From Pristionchus mayeri (lineage: Eukaryota; Nematoda; Chromadorea; Rhabditida; Neodiplogasteridae), in the NCBI GenBank assembly GCA_036245805.1, contig BTRK01000004.1, positions 47,308,690-47,372,689 of the forward strand: a DNA stretch of 64,000 nt. Direction: 5' to 3'. The number at the start of each line of letters is the position of its first letter. Within the stretch, counting starts at the first letter, position 1. The notes under the pieces were generated by a model. The model saw nothing but the letters and a program-made list of their open reading frames with translations, ran no database searches and was not told where the DNA came from. A program made the position numbers and the translations under genes. This document shows positions 19,923 to 29,799 of this stretch, in pieces.

Positions 19923-22849
19923 ATTCGATTCTCCATTCGATCGTCGGTGAGGGGCGGTCGCCTCTCGGCCCCCTCTCCCCTTCTTCCCTCTGGAGTCTCC
20001 CTCCCAGTCAGCTTGGACAACCTGGTGAGGTATCTGCCCAATCAATGCCACTCAAGCTCAAGATCGGAAGTTTGAACTGTCGAAGCCTATGCAAAAGTGA
20101 TCGAATAGTGGAATTTGAGGAGTCCGTGAGTAAATTGTCGTTCGATGTTATCGCCCTTCAAGAGACTCGCCGAACTGGCTTTACTTCTATGACTCTATCG
20201 CAATCCAACCATCTATTCCACGCTTACGGCTTACGATCACTATATGGAGCAGGATTTCTAATTCATTCGAAATGGGCAGCTCATGCCGATTTCCACTATC
20301 TGACCGACCGCCTCTCATATCTCGATATCGACAAAATGGGATTGAGGAGCGCATCAATTTACCTTCCAACACGCGCCTCTCCCGATGCTGACTATGAGGG
20401 TGTTTTGAATGAACTGCAGACACTGTTAGACGCTCCCTCCAGTCGTGCTCACCTACCGGGTGTTGGGAGACGTCGAGTGGTTGTCTGCGGTGATTTCAAT
20501 TGCAAGGTTGGATCACGGCTGGCCAAACATGAAGAGTGAATAGGGAGACACGGACTCGGAATGCGTAATGAAAGAGGACAAGTTCTGGGAGACTTTTGTT
20601 GTGCTAATAAATTGAAGATCATGAATACGAGATTTGACAAGCGAGAGAGTCGCAAGTGGTCATGGCAATCACCTGATATGAAAACGAAAAATTTGATCGA
20701 TTTCATACTCTGCCAGGATCCTTCACTTTTTCTTGATGTCTCCATAGTTGGATCTCACTCGTTCTCGTCCGATCATCGCCTTATTATGGCCAGAATACGA
20801 ATCAATCAGAAAGAACGAACACGACACCGACCTCCAAGAAACAATCAGAGACTGTCAATTCCTGCATTCGCAGCATCTATGGCAAGCCAGCAAACCAATC
20901 TATCAAACTACCAGGAGATCGTGAGTTCGATGAAAAACATAGCGGCAACTTGCATGATTCCTGATCCGAAACCCAAGAGATTAAGCTACAAGACGGAACA
21001 ATTGATGAGAAGTAGAAACATGCTACGAAAGCAACCTCCTACCGCACTGAATAGGATAAATCTAGCTGTGACTAGCAAAGCTCTAAGGTTCTCTCTCAAT
21101 GACGATCTACATCGACGGCATGTGCTGTTTGTCGAGGAGGCGGTACGGTACGGTAGAAGCACGAAATGGCTCTACGTAAATCAGAAATTGGAAGAACTAC
21201 GTTAAGTAGACTAATGAAAGATGATGGAAGTGTAGCCGCCAATAGAAGCCAAGTATCCCAAACAGTTCAATCGTACTATAACCGCCTATACTCATCAACT
21301 ATTCAAATCGCCCAATCAAAATACGGTAGCGATGACACATTTCCTTCGATCCTTTCAAGTGAAATTATGTTGGCTATAGCTCGATTAAAGAATGGAAAAG
21401 CTCCAGGCCAAGACAAGATAAGTGCAGAAATGATAAAGGCAAGTGCGGAGACTCTAACGAAACACTTCCTCGTATTGTTTAACGAGTGGATCGAAAGGGA
21501 GGAGATTCCCGACGAGCTCTCAGATTCGACAATTTCATTGATATTCAAAAAAGGATCGCCACTCGAGATAGGAAATTACCGCCCAATAGCCCTGATGAAC
21601 TTGACATACAAGCTCTTCACCTCAGTTATCGACAATCGTATTGAAATGATACTATCAGAGAACCAGCCGAGTGAGCAAGCAGGATTTCGTCGAAACTATT
21701 CAACCACTGATCACATATTCACTCTCTCGGAGCTAATCAGCAAGTCAAATGAGTATCAGTTTCCTCTATATTTAATATTCATTGACTACCGAAAAGCTTT
21801 CGACTCGGTAGAATTCCATCATGTTTGGGAGGCTCTGAATAATCAAGGCGTTCATAGCAAGATCATAAATACTCTAAGTGCAATCTATTCCAAAGCAAAA
21901 GTCTCGGTGAGAGTTGGCAGTGATCGAGTACCTGTCGACATTCGGAGAGGAGTACGCCAAGGGGATCCGATTAGCCCGCACTTATTCAATGCAGTATTGG
22001 AGGGAATATTTCGAAAAATGGATTGGTCAGCCTATGGAGTGAATGTAAACGGCCAGCGAATGAACCACCTTCGCTACGCCGATGACGTAGTTCTCATATC
22101 TCACAGTGCAACCGAAAGCAATACTATGTTGCAAGAACTATCAAGAAGAAGCAAAGAGGTTGGCTTGGAGATCAACATAGGCAAAACAGTCATAATGTCC
22201 AATACAACACGAGTCCCTATGTTCATCGGCAATGATCGAACAGATTACGCTGATTCATTCATATACTTGGGCACGCGTCTATCGTTTGATCAAACTCTCA
22301 CTCTTGAAATTAATAGAAGAATAGGAGGATCTTGGAGAGCCTATAACAAGTTCATCAACTTCTTTACGAATCGGAGATGCGCCGTTGGGCTGAAAGTACG
22401 CCTTTTCCGAATGTGCGTCGAGCCTTCGCTAACTTACGGAAGTGAAACTTGGAGCACCATAGCAAGAGACAGAAAACGGCTCATTGTTGCTCAAAGAAAC
22501 ATGATGCGCAAGATGATTGGAGTGACCCGAATGGACCGAATATCAAACGCAACGCTGTCTCAACGTGTCCCTTTAACCGATATCCGAGTTCGAGTAATGA
22601 TAAGGAAGAGGAGATGGGCGGAGAGACTAGCCACCTTAACCGATGATCGTTGGTCCAAGAGAGTGTACGAGTGGATTCCGTGGGATTGCACAAGACCCGT
22701 TGGACGACCTAGAGTCAGATGGAGAGACGAACTCACTAAAGAACACGGTTTACACTGGCAACGCGTATACAGGGAAAACCCGACTGAATGGAAGACTGGC
22801 ATTGTTCGACAGGCCTCTGCCTTGACGCTCGAATAAACGATTATCATGA
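19923..22849 (+). mobile_element. RTE-type LINE, near full length, 12-bp TSD
   Basis: The element is bounded by TTAGCTCCAAAT at 19911-19922 and 22850-22861, a perfect 12-bp duplication. It is 2.9 kb, has a GC-rich 5' leader, one long ORF region and a short 3' end just after the stop codon at 22834-22836, all typical of RTE elements. The perfect duplication indicates a recent insertion. Confidence 0.9.
20046..22836 (+). pseudogene. RTE ORF: AP endonuclease plus reverse transcriptase, two lesions
   Basis: The N-terminal apurinic-type endonuclease shows IGSLNCRSLCKSDR, FDVIALQETRR and VVCGDFNCK. The reverse transcriptase shows KAPGQDKISAEMIK, IGNYRPIALMN, FIDYRKAFDSVE, RRGVRQGDPISPHLFNAVLE and the catalytic LRYADDVVL. 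The C-terminal RTE domain shows LTYGSETWS, RKMIGVTRMDR and RPVGRPRVRWRDEL. Two lesions are seen. An in-frame TGA at 20537-20539 sits where TGG would restore reading, and a frameshift lies at about 21185-21205 between the endonuclease and the reverse transcriptase. An ATG at 20046 or an upstream one at 19868 may be the start; 20046 is preferred because the domain begins right after it. Confidence 0.88.
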
Positions 22850-22861
22850 TTAGCTCCAAAT

Positions 22862-23878
22862 TCCAACGTCATTAAACACATTTACCAAAACAATGTGAAA
22901 CATTGAAGAGCCGAACATCTCAATTATATCCATATCGTAAATAAACTTGTATTGTATATCTCCGATTTATATTTTCGATGTTGAATTATTCGAGCTGATG
23001 GGTCTGACGATGGCTTGTTTCTTATTACAAAAGCAGACAATTTTAGAAAGCGCCTGAAACGATGAAATTGAATCGAGTTAGCACATTCCAATTGACCTTT
23101 CTGAAATTACTCGACATTAGAAGTACTAGTAGATTGCTTGCAGTTGAACAAACTTGAATGATTTTAAATGTCGCGCCTCAAATTCTCGAAGTTCGACAAA
23201 TCTATATTTGATAATAATCGTAATGCTTTATCACGAAAACTGCAATTTTTTCTCATAATTTTACTCTCTAATCTTGGCCGAGACTATCACAGTTCAGTTA
23301 AAAATGGTGAATTCATGCGATTCGGTGTCGATGTTCATAGTGATCAACCATCGCAACCCCATATTTTTGGTATAAATCGGTCTTACTGAATCGATCCATA
23401 TAGTAAATCTGGAAGTTGACAGAGAGAAGTGCACTCAGAAAATTTGCGAGACCTGGGGTTTCATTGTATGGCCAACCCTACCAGGGAGATATAATACTAA
23501 GGGAATTCACTGTTTTGCCTCAAAAAGCCCACTCGATTAAGTACCTTGAGGAAATTCCGCTAGAAGTGTAATAATCGCAATAATAATCAATATTCTAGCA
23601 GCTCTCAAATTTTCGTGATTCCTGAAAGTGAATTAATCCAATTTGAAAAAAAAATTGTCGTGCATACGTTTTGAGGCTTTTACCAGTCAAAGTCACATGA
23701 GACCTGTGAACCTGTGATATAAATATTGATATTTGTTGTCTCATAAACAGTTCTGACTTACTTTGTTCAATTCAAAAATGAGCAAACTCGTTGATAGCAG
23801 AAGCAGAAATGCTGGTATGGAATTGTGAATGATTCCACTCATCACATGGTGCAGTCGAAGTTATTAGAGAGATTACTA
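22862..23878. other. No supported gene
   Basis: AT-rich sequence with no phase-consistent exon on either strand that I can recognise. A plus-strand frame at 23168-23389 has no splice context. Confidence 0.4.
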
Positions 23879-24050
23879 GAGAGCTTGAGCTGTTCTATCT
23901 TTTGTATGTTGATGCCTAAGAGCCCAGACTCACATGAACATCGCTATACTATCAAATGTAATAATTACCGCATTTGATAATATTGCGATGTTCATGTGAG
24001 TCTGAGCTCTTAGGCATCAACATACAAAAGATAGAACAGCTCAAGCTCTC
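23879..24050. repeat. Long, near-perfect palindrome (MITE-like hairpin)
   Basis: The left arm GAGAGCTTGAGCTGTTCTAT and its continuation through GATGTTCATG pair with the right arm ending CAGCTCAAGCTCTC. The arms are about 80 bp and nearly perfect, separated by a few bases around 23950-23970. No clear target duplication was found: the flanks GATTACTA and AAATAATC are only loosely inverted. Confidence 0.8.
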
Positions 24051-24120
24051 AAATAATCAAAAAAGAGCGAAGCTTTTTAACCAATATTAATTGAGTTATG
24101 TAATTAAAACTTCAAAATTT

Positions 24121-24176
24121 GATTAGAGAGGCGGGGACTGCCAGGGGGAGAGGGGGGACGTTTTGGTAGGGACCCG
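24121..24176. mobile_element. Solo terminal fragment of the 8409-type foldback
   Basis: AGGGGGGACGTTTTGGTAGG followed by GACCC matches the terminal repeat of the 8409-9579 element (GGGTCCCTACCAAAATGTCC in inverse). No second arm is nearby. Confidence 0.55.
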
Positions 24177-24525
24177 TATCTGATGTAAGCAACAATTCAA
24201 GCGTATGTGCATTTTTTCATTGACTAACCAAACAATTATTGTCGTAGATGTTCGTAGCCCACATCTGCACCGGTACTTCCACACCAGAAGGCCCGTGCAC
24301 GGGTAGTCCTCTGGAAGATCATGTCATGTATTAAATTAATTAGGCATTTGCAGCAGTCCACACTGAACTAAGCTATCAAGCGCATGACTGTAACACAATC
24401 TCGCTTGACGTGGCTGCACCTTTACGTTTACATTTTGCTAATTTTTGTATATGAAAGGGAAGTGTGGTTTTCACTCCGACTTCACAATTTTATTAAGTTT
24501 TTATATAAAGTTTGTTTAAACGTGC

Positions 24526-25513
24526 TCACTGGCTCTTGCAATATTTATCGATGATTTGATAGCCAATCGTAGTTTCCAACCACGAAGGTATGTTCGCCCC
24601 GATAGACATCAGAGCAACGAATGCAGATATGCCGATCATCATTCCATATGATGCCTGCATTTAATGTTATAATTTTCTCTTTTCTACTTGATTTTCGAGT
24701 AATTAAAACAAAAACAATGCAAATTGTGTTTACCGTAAAATCACCGTTTGTGCGAATTACAAAAAGTCTCAACGAAGTGAGAATCACTGCAATTCGTGTT
24801 TTAGCTAAATTAAAATTATTGTTAACGGACAATCGCCTTCTCATTAACATACACGTTTTAGACCGCTATATTAGTGGGACAATATGGAAAATGATATTGC
24901 AAAGGTCAATTTATCTTCGCCTTATTACAATTCACACATGTACTGAACGTATACGTGGCACGAAAGGGTTCCCAGGTAATCAGCGCTAGTATTGAGTGAA
25001 CTGCTTGTGAGTAGGTCACCGTATGTATACTGGAATGAAGTTATTGATTTTAGGATCCAAGGGCAACACAAAATCATTCTTCTATTAATGTCTACTTACC
25101 TGCACTCTTTGGATATATAATTTCGATATTCAATAGATGCCCTGATGAACATAGGAATGGCCACTTCGAAACACATTAACGAAAGAAGAAAATTGAACGG
25201 ATTACGAAGCTCCTTCCTGGGAAATGTCATATTCTCGAAAGCTTTCGAATCTTTCAACTTTAGAATGAGAAAAACATACGTTAATAGCACGCCAGCACTG
25301 AAAATATTGGCTAAGATCGCGAATGGTGAAAAATATAGGACGACCCGATTGTAAAGAGCATTCGATATAATGTCAAATTCGCTGAATTTGGATGCAAGTA
25401 TTAGGATTGTGTGAAATTTGAAACCCACAATAGTGCTTCTAAAACTTCGTCTGAGTACGTTATGTTGAAGATGGAGAATCCTGGGCAGATACTTTCGTAG
25501 TCGAACATCTTCC
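24526..25513 (-). CDS. Chemoreceptor-like 7TM protein, partial model
   Basis: CGTTCGCTTCAG precedes the first exon, whose ATG is at 25508. Exon 1 (25508-25429) and exon 2 (25381-25100) join in phase and encode MFDYESICPGFSIFNITYSD followed by two hydrophobic segments (VVLYFSPFAILANIFSAGVL and NFLLSLMCFEVAIPMFI). A last recognisable exon, 24654-24526, adds ASYGMMIGISAFVALMSIGA and ends at TGA, but a GTGAGC donor just before the stop could extend it. An intermediate stretch VILTSLRLFVIRTNGDFT ending at 24734 fits the last exon but not the exit phase of exon 2. The pattern is that of nematode serpentine chemoreceptors; I cannot name the subfamily. It may be a pseudogene. Confidence 0.5.
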
Positions 25514-26018
25514 CTGAAGCGAACGAGAAAATAAGCAGAAATATATGTATTTTTTAAGTCGGTTGAAAGAAAGAACAACTTTCGTGTGCTATCTGGATAT
25601 TCAAAAAATGGCTCTATTGGCGAAGGTGAAACGGTCGGTGAATTGACGTCTCATTTTACTCACGATATGTCTCCCACGCGTAACACTCAACTACAAACGA
25701 ATTTCTCCTCCCCAAATTCTCACTGGGGAAAATACACGAATTACCTCAAAATTAGCTTTATTTTCGCATGTTTCACTCCGTTTCAGCATTCCCACGTCCA
25801 AGCAGTAGCGTGAACGAGGAACAAGAAAAGGAAAGGCTAATAAATTATCGATTGAAAATGGGAATCGATGAATGTCATGTCCGAATTGTCTATTTTTTCT
25901 GCCGCGTTTTGATCTTTATTCAGTTAACACCCATTAGTGTGAAAGTCGAGAACAGTCAGTATTAATTGAACATTTTCCGCTAATCACAGTATCATATCCG
26001 AGAAGAATACCACTGAAT
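25514..26018. other. Intergenic, no supported gene
   Basis: This stretch separates the divergently transcribed chemoreceptor-like gene and the collagen. No exon is recognised on either strand. Confidence 0.4.
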
Positions 26019-26312
26019 TGACCGTGCACCCTAATCCGTGCTCTTATCACACAGTTCTACATCTACAACCGGATCAGATCAAGCGGAAAGTGAAAGTTTA
26101 CTTTACTGCATACCAGCGAAGAGATCTAAAGCATTGCAAATCTGCTCTTACCAGGCTTGGAAAATGACAATAGTTATCGCCAATTGATTCCATAATAATT
26201 ATAACCGCAAAGAAACTGCGCAATGCATTGACCGTATGCTTATCACATCACACTCAGTATGCACATCCTACTCAGTTCTACATCTCCATACGGATCAGAT
26301 CTAGCAGAGAGT
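26019..26312 (+). repeat. Duplicated upstream block of the collagen gene
   Basis: A segment at 26019-26095 containing AGTTCTACATCTACAACCGG and ATCAGATC recurs at 26229-26312 as AGTTCTACATCTCCATACGG with ATCAGATC. Both are followed by AAGTGAAAG- or GAGTGAGAG-like text. The second copy ends about 50 bp before the TATA box, so these may be duplicated promoter elements; the function is inference. Confidence 0.5.
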
Positions 26313-26360
26313 GAGAGTTATTACACCACTGCTAACTGGTGCAGTATCCACTGAGGGACG

Positions 26361-26367
26361 TATAAAT
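26361..26367 (+). promoter_or_regulatory. TATA box of the collagen gene
   Basis: TATAAAT in GACGTATAAATGGC lies 220 bp before the collagen ATG. TACTGTATTGCAG ends 1 nt before the ATG at 26581, so the sequence between would be an outron removed by spliced-leader trans-splicing. Confidence 0.6.
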
Positions 26368-26580
26368 GGCAGTGGTGGATGGTTCATCATCACGGCATCA
26401 TGCCAGTACCCGTATTAACATTTTTCTTAATCGAAATATCCTTTTGTGATATTTATTGTTTTCTTTTGTCACTGGCTATTGAAAAACGTTCGAAAGCTAT
26501 GCATGCATTATTCTTACCGATTTCAATAGTATTGATATCGTGTTTATGTTTATTTTTGACAATTATTACTGTATTGCAGT

Positions 26581-28288
26581 ATGGCAGACAAGTCCTCCCT
26601 CCGCGAGGTGGACGCTCTTCGTCGACTGGCATTCTTCGGCGTGGCAGTCTCTACTGTGGCCACTCTTACTGCCATCATAGCCGTGCCCATGCTCTACAAC
26701 TACATCCAGGTGCGTGAACCTGAACAGTCGGTGCTATGTCGGTTCTGGTGAACCGTGAACCCAAAACGGTAACAAAAATTGCCCGATTCCAGCACATCCA
26801 GTCGGACATCGCAGACGAAGTCGACTACTGCAAGCATCGCACCTCGACCCTCGTCGAGGAGTTCTACAGAGTGCGTGCATCTTTTGGTGTTCATCTAGTA
26901 TCAATGGCACACAAGCTTCTTGACGATCTCGCATTCAGTGGTTTGGCAACATATCGACTCTTCATTCTGCACGCACTCTGACCGGTTAGGCTGTTGAGAG
27001 AGCTGACTTCATACTTTAGAATTATAGAATATCGCCCCAGCGCTCTTCAAGTTTCAGTGCGCCCTTACACTTCATGTAAACAACTTTTTTGACGAAAACT
27101 TTTTTGAAACTTGTTTTTTGAAGAGAACGCGGAATACGAAAGTATTTTTTTTTTGCTTCCACTTCAAGCGATTTTACAGTCGTCGAGAGACGATTACGCT
27201 AGGTGGTGTAGTGCGGTGAGGCCGACTACTGTGTGGACTACGTATCCCTGCTGTCCAAAGTGCTTCTAGGGAGCGATACATTTCGCGACCGGGGTCACTA
27301 CCAATTTACTTAGTTCATAATCTATTCCAGTTCGAGGCCGTCAATGGTCGTTCCAAGCGATCCGCCGAGCACCCGTGGTTCGGCGACCGCCGTCAGCTGC
27401 AGAGAGATGTCCGCAGATCGCCAGTCACGGTACCACAACCTTTCTTGGTTCCATATCGGGTACCACATTGCACCCATTCACAACCATATGCTGCACTGAA
27501 CATCCCCTCGGGGCTCGCTATAGATTACTGCTAAGCCATTTTCAACTACCTCGATCTGCGATTTGAACTTTATATTGTGTTCTGCAGCACCTGCACGCTC
27601 GTCAAGCCGGCTCCTACAGCACCGGACCAGCGGTCGCCGGAGGCGGCTCGTGCTGCTCGTGCGGCATGGGCGCAGCCGGGCCGGCGGGCCCGCCCGGCCA
27701 GGACGGAGCACCAGGCAACGACGGGCACGCCGGCGGCCCCGGCGCACCCGGCGCCAACGCAGCCGCCGCGGCTCCCGCCGCGCCCGAGTTCTGCTTCGAC
27801 TGCCCGGCTGGACCACCCGGACCGGCCGGAGGCCCCGGACCTGCTGGTAGCCCCGGCAACCCCGGAGGCCCGGGATCCAACGCGCCCGCTGGTGGACCCG
27901 GACCCGCTGGACCGCCAGGACCACCAGGACCCGCTGGAAATCCTGGAGGAGCTGGTATGTGAATTTTCGAAACTCAAAAAAGAAAATATTGATCGTTCCC
28001 CTTGCAGGTGCTCCCGGAGGTCCCGGACCCGCCGGATCGACCATTGAGGCACCCGGAGCGCCAGGACCCGCTGGACCGCCCGGACCCGCCGGTCCTCCCG
28101 GCCCCGCTGGAAACCCGGGAGGTTCCGGTTCCAGCTCGCCTGGTGCACCCGGACCCGCCGGAGACCCGGGACCAGATGGACACCCCGGAGGACCCGGAGC
28201 TCCTGGTGGCGCCGGACAGCCCGGAGGCAAGGGCGACGGCGGGGGATGCGGCCACTGCCCTCCGCCAAGAACCGCGCCCGGATATTAG
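26581..28288 (+). CDS. Cuticle collagen
   Basis: Exons 26581-26709, 26793-26870, 27331-27429, 27588-27954 and 28008-28288 give 317 residues with all phases consistent. The N-terminus has the nematode cuticle collagen domain: a membrane-spanning segment (VAVSTVATLTAIIAVPMLYN) followed by QHIQSDIADEVDYCKHRTST. A furin-like site RSKR follows about residue 77. The Gly-X-Y region is split by short non-collagen gaps with paired cysteines (SCCSCGMG, FCFDCPAG) and is very rich in Gly, Pro and Ala. The C-terminus CGHCPPPRTAPGY matches the usual end of many cuticle collagens. Such proteins are secreted by the hypodermis, cleaved, trimerised and cross-linked into the cuticle. Codon usage in the triple helix is strongly GC-biased, unlike the AT-rich neighbours. 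Confidence 0.95.
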
Positions 28289-28331
28289 AGAGGATGTCTG
28301 TGAAGACTCCACTCATCTCGCGATTGACAAT

Positions 28332-28337
28332 AATAAA
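28332..28337 (+). promoter_or_regulatory. Poly(A) signal of the collagen gene
   Basis: AATAAA lies 44 bp after the collagen stop codon, within GACAATAATAAATAC. Confidence 0.65.
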
Positions 28338-28594
28338 TACTTCGACCCCACGTTGCATGCGTTACGCAGCGCACTACTGATACATTTGCTGGGAGGGAAG
28401 CCCGAAGATTGTTTTTAATGCACAGATCGACTCTAAGGATAAGGAAGTGATTGACCAAGTCAAGCGAACCGATAGTACTCTGACTCGTATGTCAAAAACT
28501 GTAAACGCGACAAAAATCTTGCGCGTCGCCTTAGTATCATACCACCAAAGTGAAAGTTGTGATAAATGCGAGAGATTCTTCCCTTTGGTCATAA

Positions 28595-28740
28595 GGCACT
28601 AGGTCGGATGATTACAGTAGGATGTTATCTTTCCGGGTGTTCACCAAAAATTGTCCACTTACCCAGCATGTCTACAGTAGGATTCCATAGTGGCAAAAAG
28701 TCATCTACGAGAGTTCTGCAGAGGGTCCCTGCTATCCCAC
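28595..28740. mobile_element. GGCACTAGG-family MITE, degenerate
   Basis: The left end GGCACTAGGTCGGATGATTA is well preserved and is followed by family text such as GAGTTCTGCAGAGGGTCC. The right terminus is too diverged to place exactly. It lies just downstream of the collagen gene. Confidence 0.55.
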
Positions 28741-28799
28741 CTTCTACCCTACACCCAATCAGCGGGAGCGAAACCTAAATACCCTCGCAGCAATACTCG

Positions 28800-28912
28800 T
28801 AGAGTTCGTAACTCGCGTCACCGTCTCTTCATTTCCCATACTAACTAGACCGGTCGAGCGACGAGAGAGAGTATGGAAAATGAAGAGACGGTGACTCGAA
28901 TTACGAACTCTA
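28800..28912. mobile_element. hAT-like MITE, long subfamily
   Basis: A 113-bp hairpin starts with TAGAGTTCGTAACTCGCGTC and ends with TTACGAACTCTA. The flanks AATACTCG (28792-28799) and AATGCTCG (28913-28920) match at 7 of 8 positions. Confidence 0.9.
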
Positions 28913-28920
28913 AATGCTCG

Positions 28921-29496
28921 TCGTGATCAATTCGATGCAGGAGGCGAGGGAGAGCAAGCCGAAAACACTTGGAGATGTCCTGCTTGATAACCCGGACGAT
29001 ATTGGAATTGTTTGTCCCAAAGCTTCAGATTTTGTTGCGGAAGCACTAGCAAATTCGATATCCCGCAGTTGACCGCATTAAACTTGAGATTCGGAACTGA
29101 ATGTGAAGTACATTTTGGGTTCCACAGAGTTATGAGCATTTCAAGTTGGTTAAAATCGGAAATTATCTTTGCCATATTTCTGAGAATGACTAAGTTCCTC
29201 TCTCACAATTGCCAAGCAAAAAATGTTAGCGCTGGCTTCGTGAATCATTTTGGAATCTCGTGGCATTTTAAATTGCGCTTTCCTTTTCCTTGTTCTAACC
29301 TTCGCCATGAATTTCTGCCGAAAAGCTCTCTGTTTTTCCACGAAGGTTGCAGAGTTAGATCCGGCTTCGCAGGCAAGTGAATCAATCTAATTTTACTCTA
29401 AAATGATTCCATTGATTCTCTAAAAATGGATAACACAGAGCTGATTCCAACTTGGGCGCCTCCTCTTGAATAGGATATTATCGCTTACCTTCCCCT
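28921..29496. other. No supported gene
   Basis: A plus-strand frame at 29012-29380 has no flanking splice sites and no recognisable domain, so I do not call it. This stretch lies between the collagen and the long gene. Confidence 0.4.
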
Positions 29497-29765
29497 CGTT
29501 CATTCCACATCTTCTGACAGCTCCACTGCTGACCCCAACCCGACTCCCCCCCCCGCCCCCCTGTCCCCTCTCTCCTCCTCTCTCTCTCTCCTCTCTCTTC
29601 CCCTGTATATCCCTTCTCTCTCCCCTCGCCCCCTCTCTCTCTACACCTCTCCCATCCCTCTCTCTCACCCTCTATCTCCCTTCTCTCTCCCTTCTCTCCC
29701 CCCTATCTTCCCCTCTCTCTCCCACTCCCCCCTCTCTCTATATTCTCAGTATACTCTTGATCTCC
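29497..29765 (+). repeat. Polypyrimidine tract upstream of the long gene
   Basis: Some 270 bp are almost purely C and T on the plus strand, with CTCTCT and CCCC(C) runs, ending about 35 bp before the ATG at 29800. Its purine complement could form triplex DNA, or the tract may serve as an unusually long pyrimidine tract for the trans-splice acceptor CTTCTACTAG. Confidence 0.7.
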
Positions 29766-29799
29766 CCTCTTAGCATTACCTTCTACTAGGTCGGTGACA

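Noticed and set aside
27478..28358. Long minus-strand open frames opposite the collagen, with Pro/Gly/Arg-rich products
   Set aside because: They are mirror frames produced by the GC-rich Gly-X-Y repeats; the plus strand has splice sites, collagen domains and a consistent model.
29466..29789. Plus-strand frame of Pro/Ser/Leu in the C/T-rich tract
   Set aside because: The frame is a by-product of the polypyrimidine composition and has no splice context or domain.
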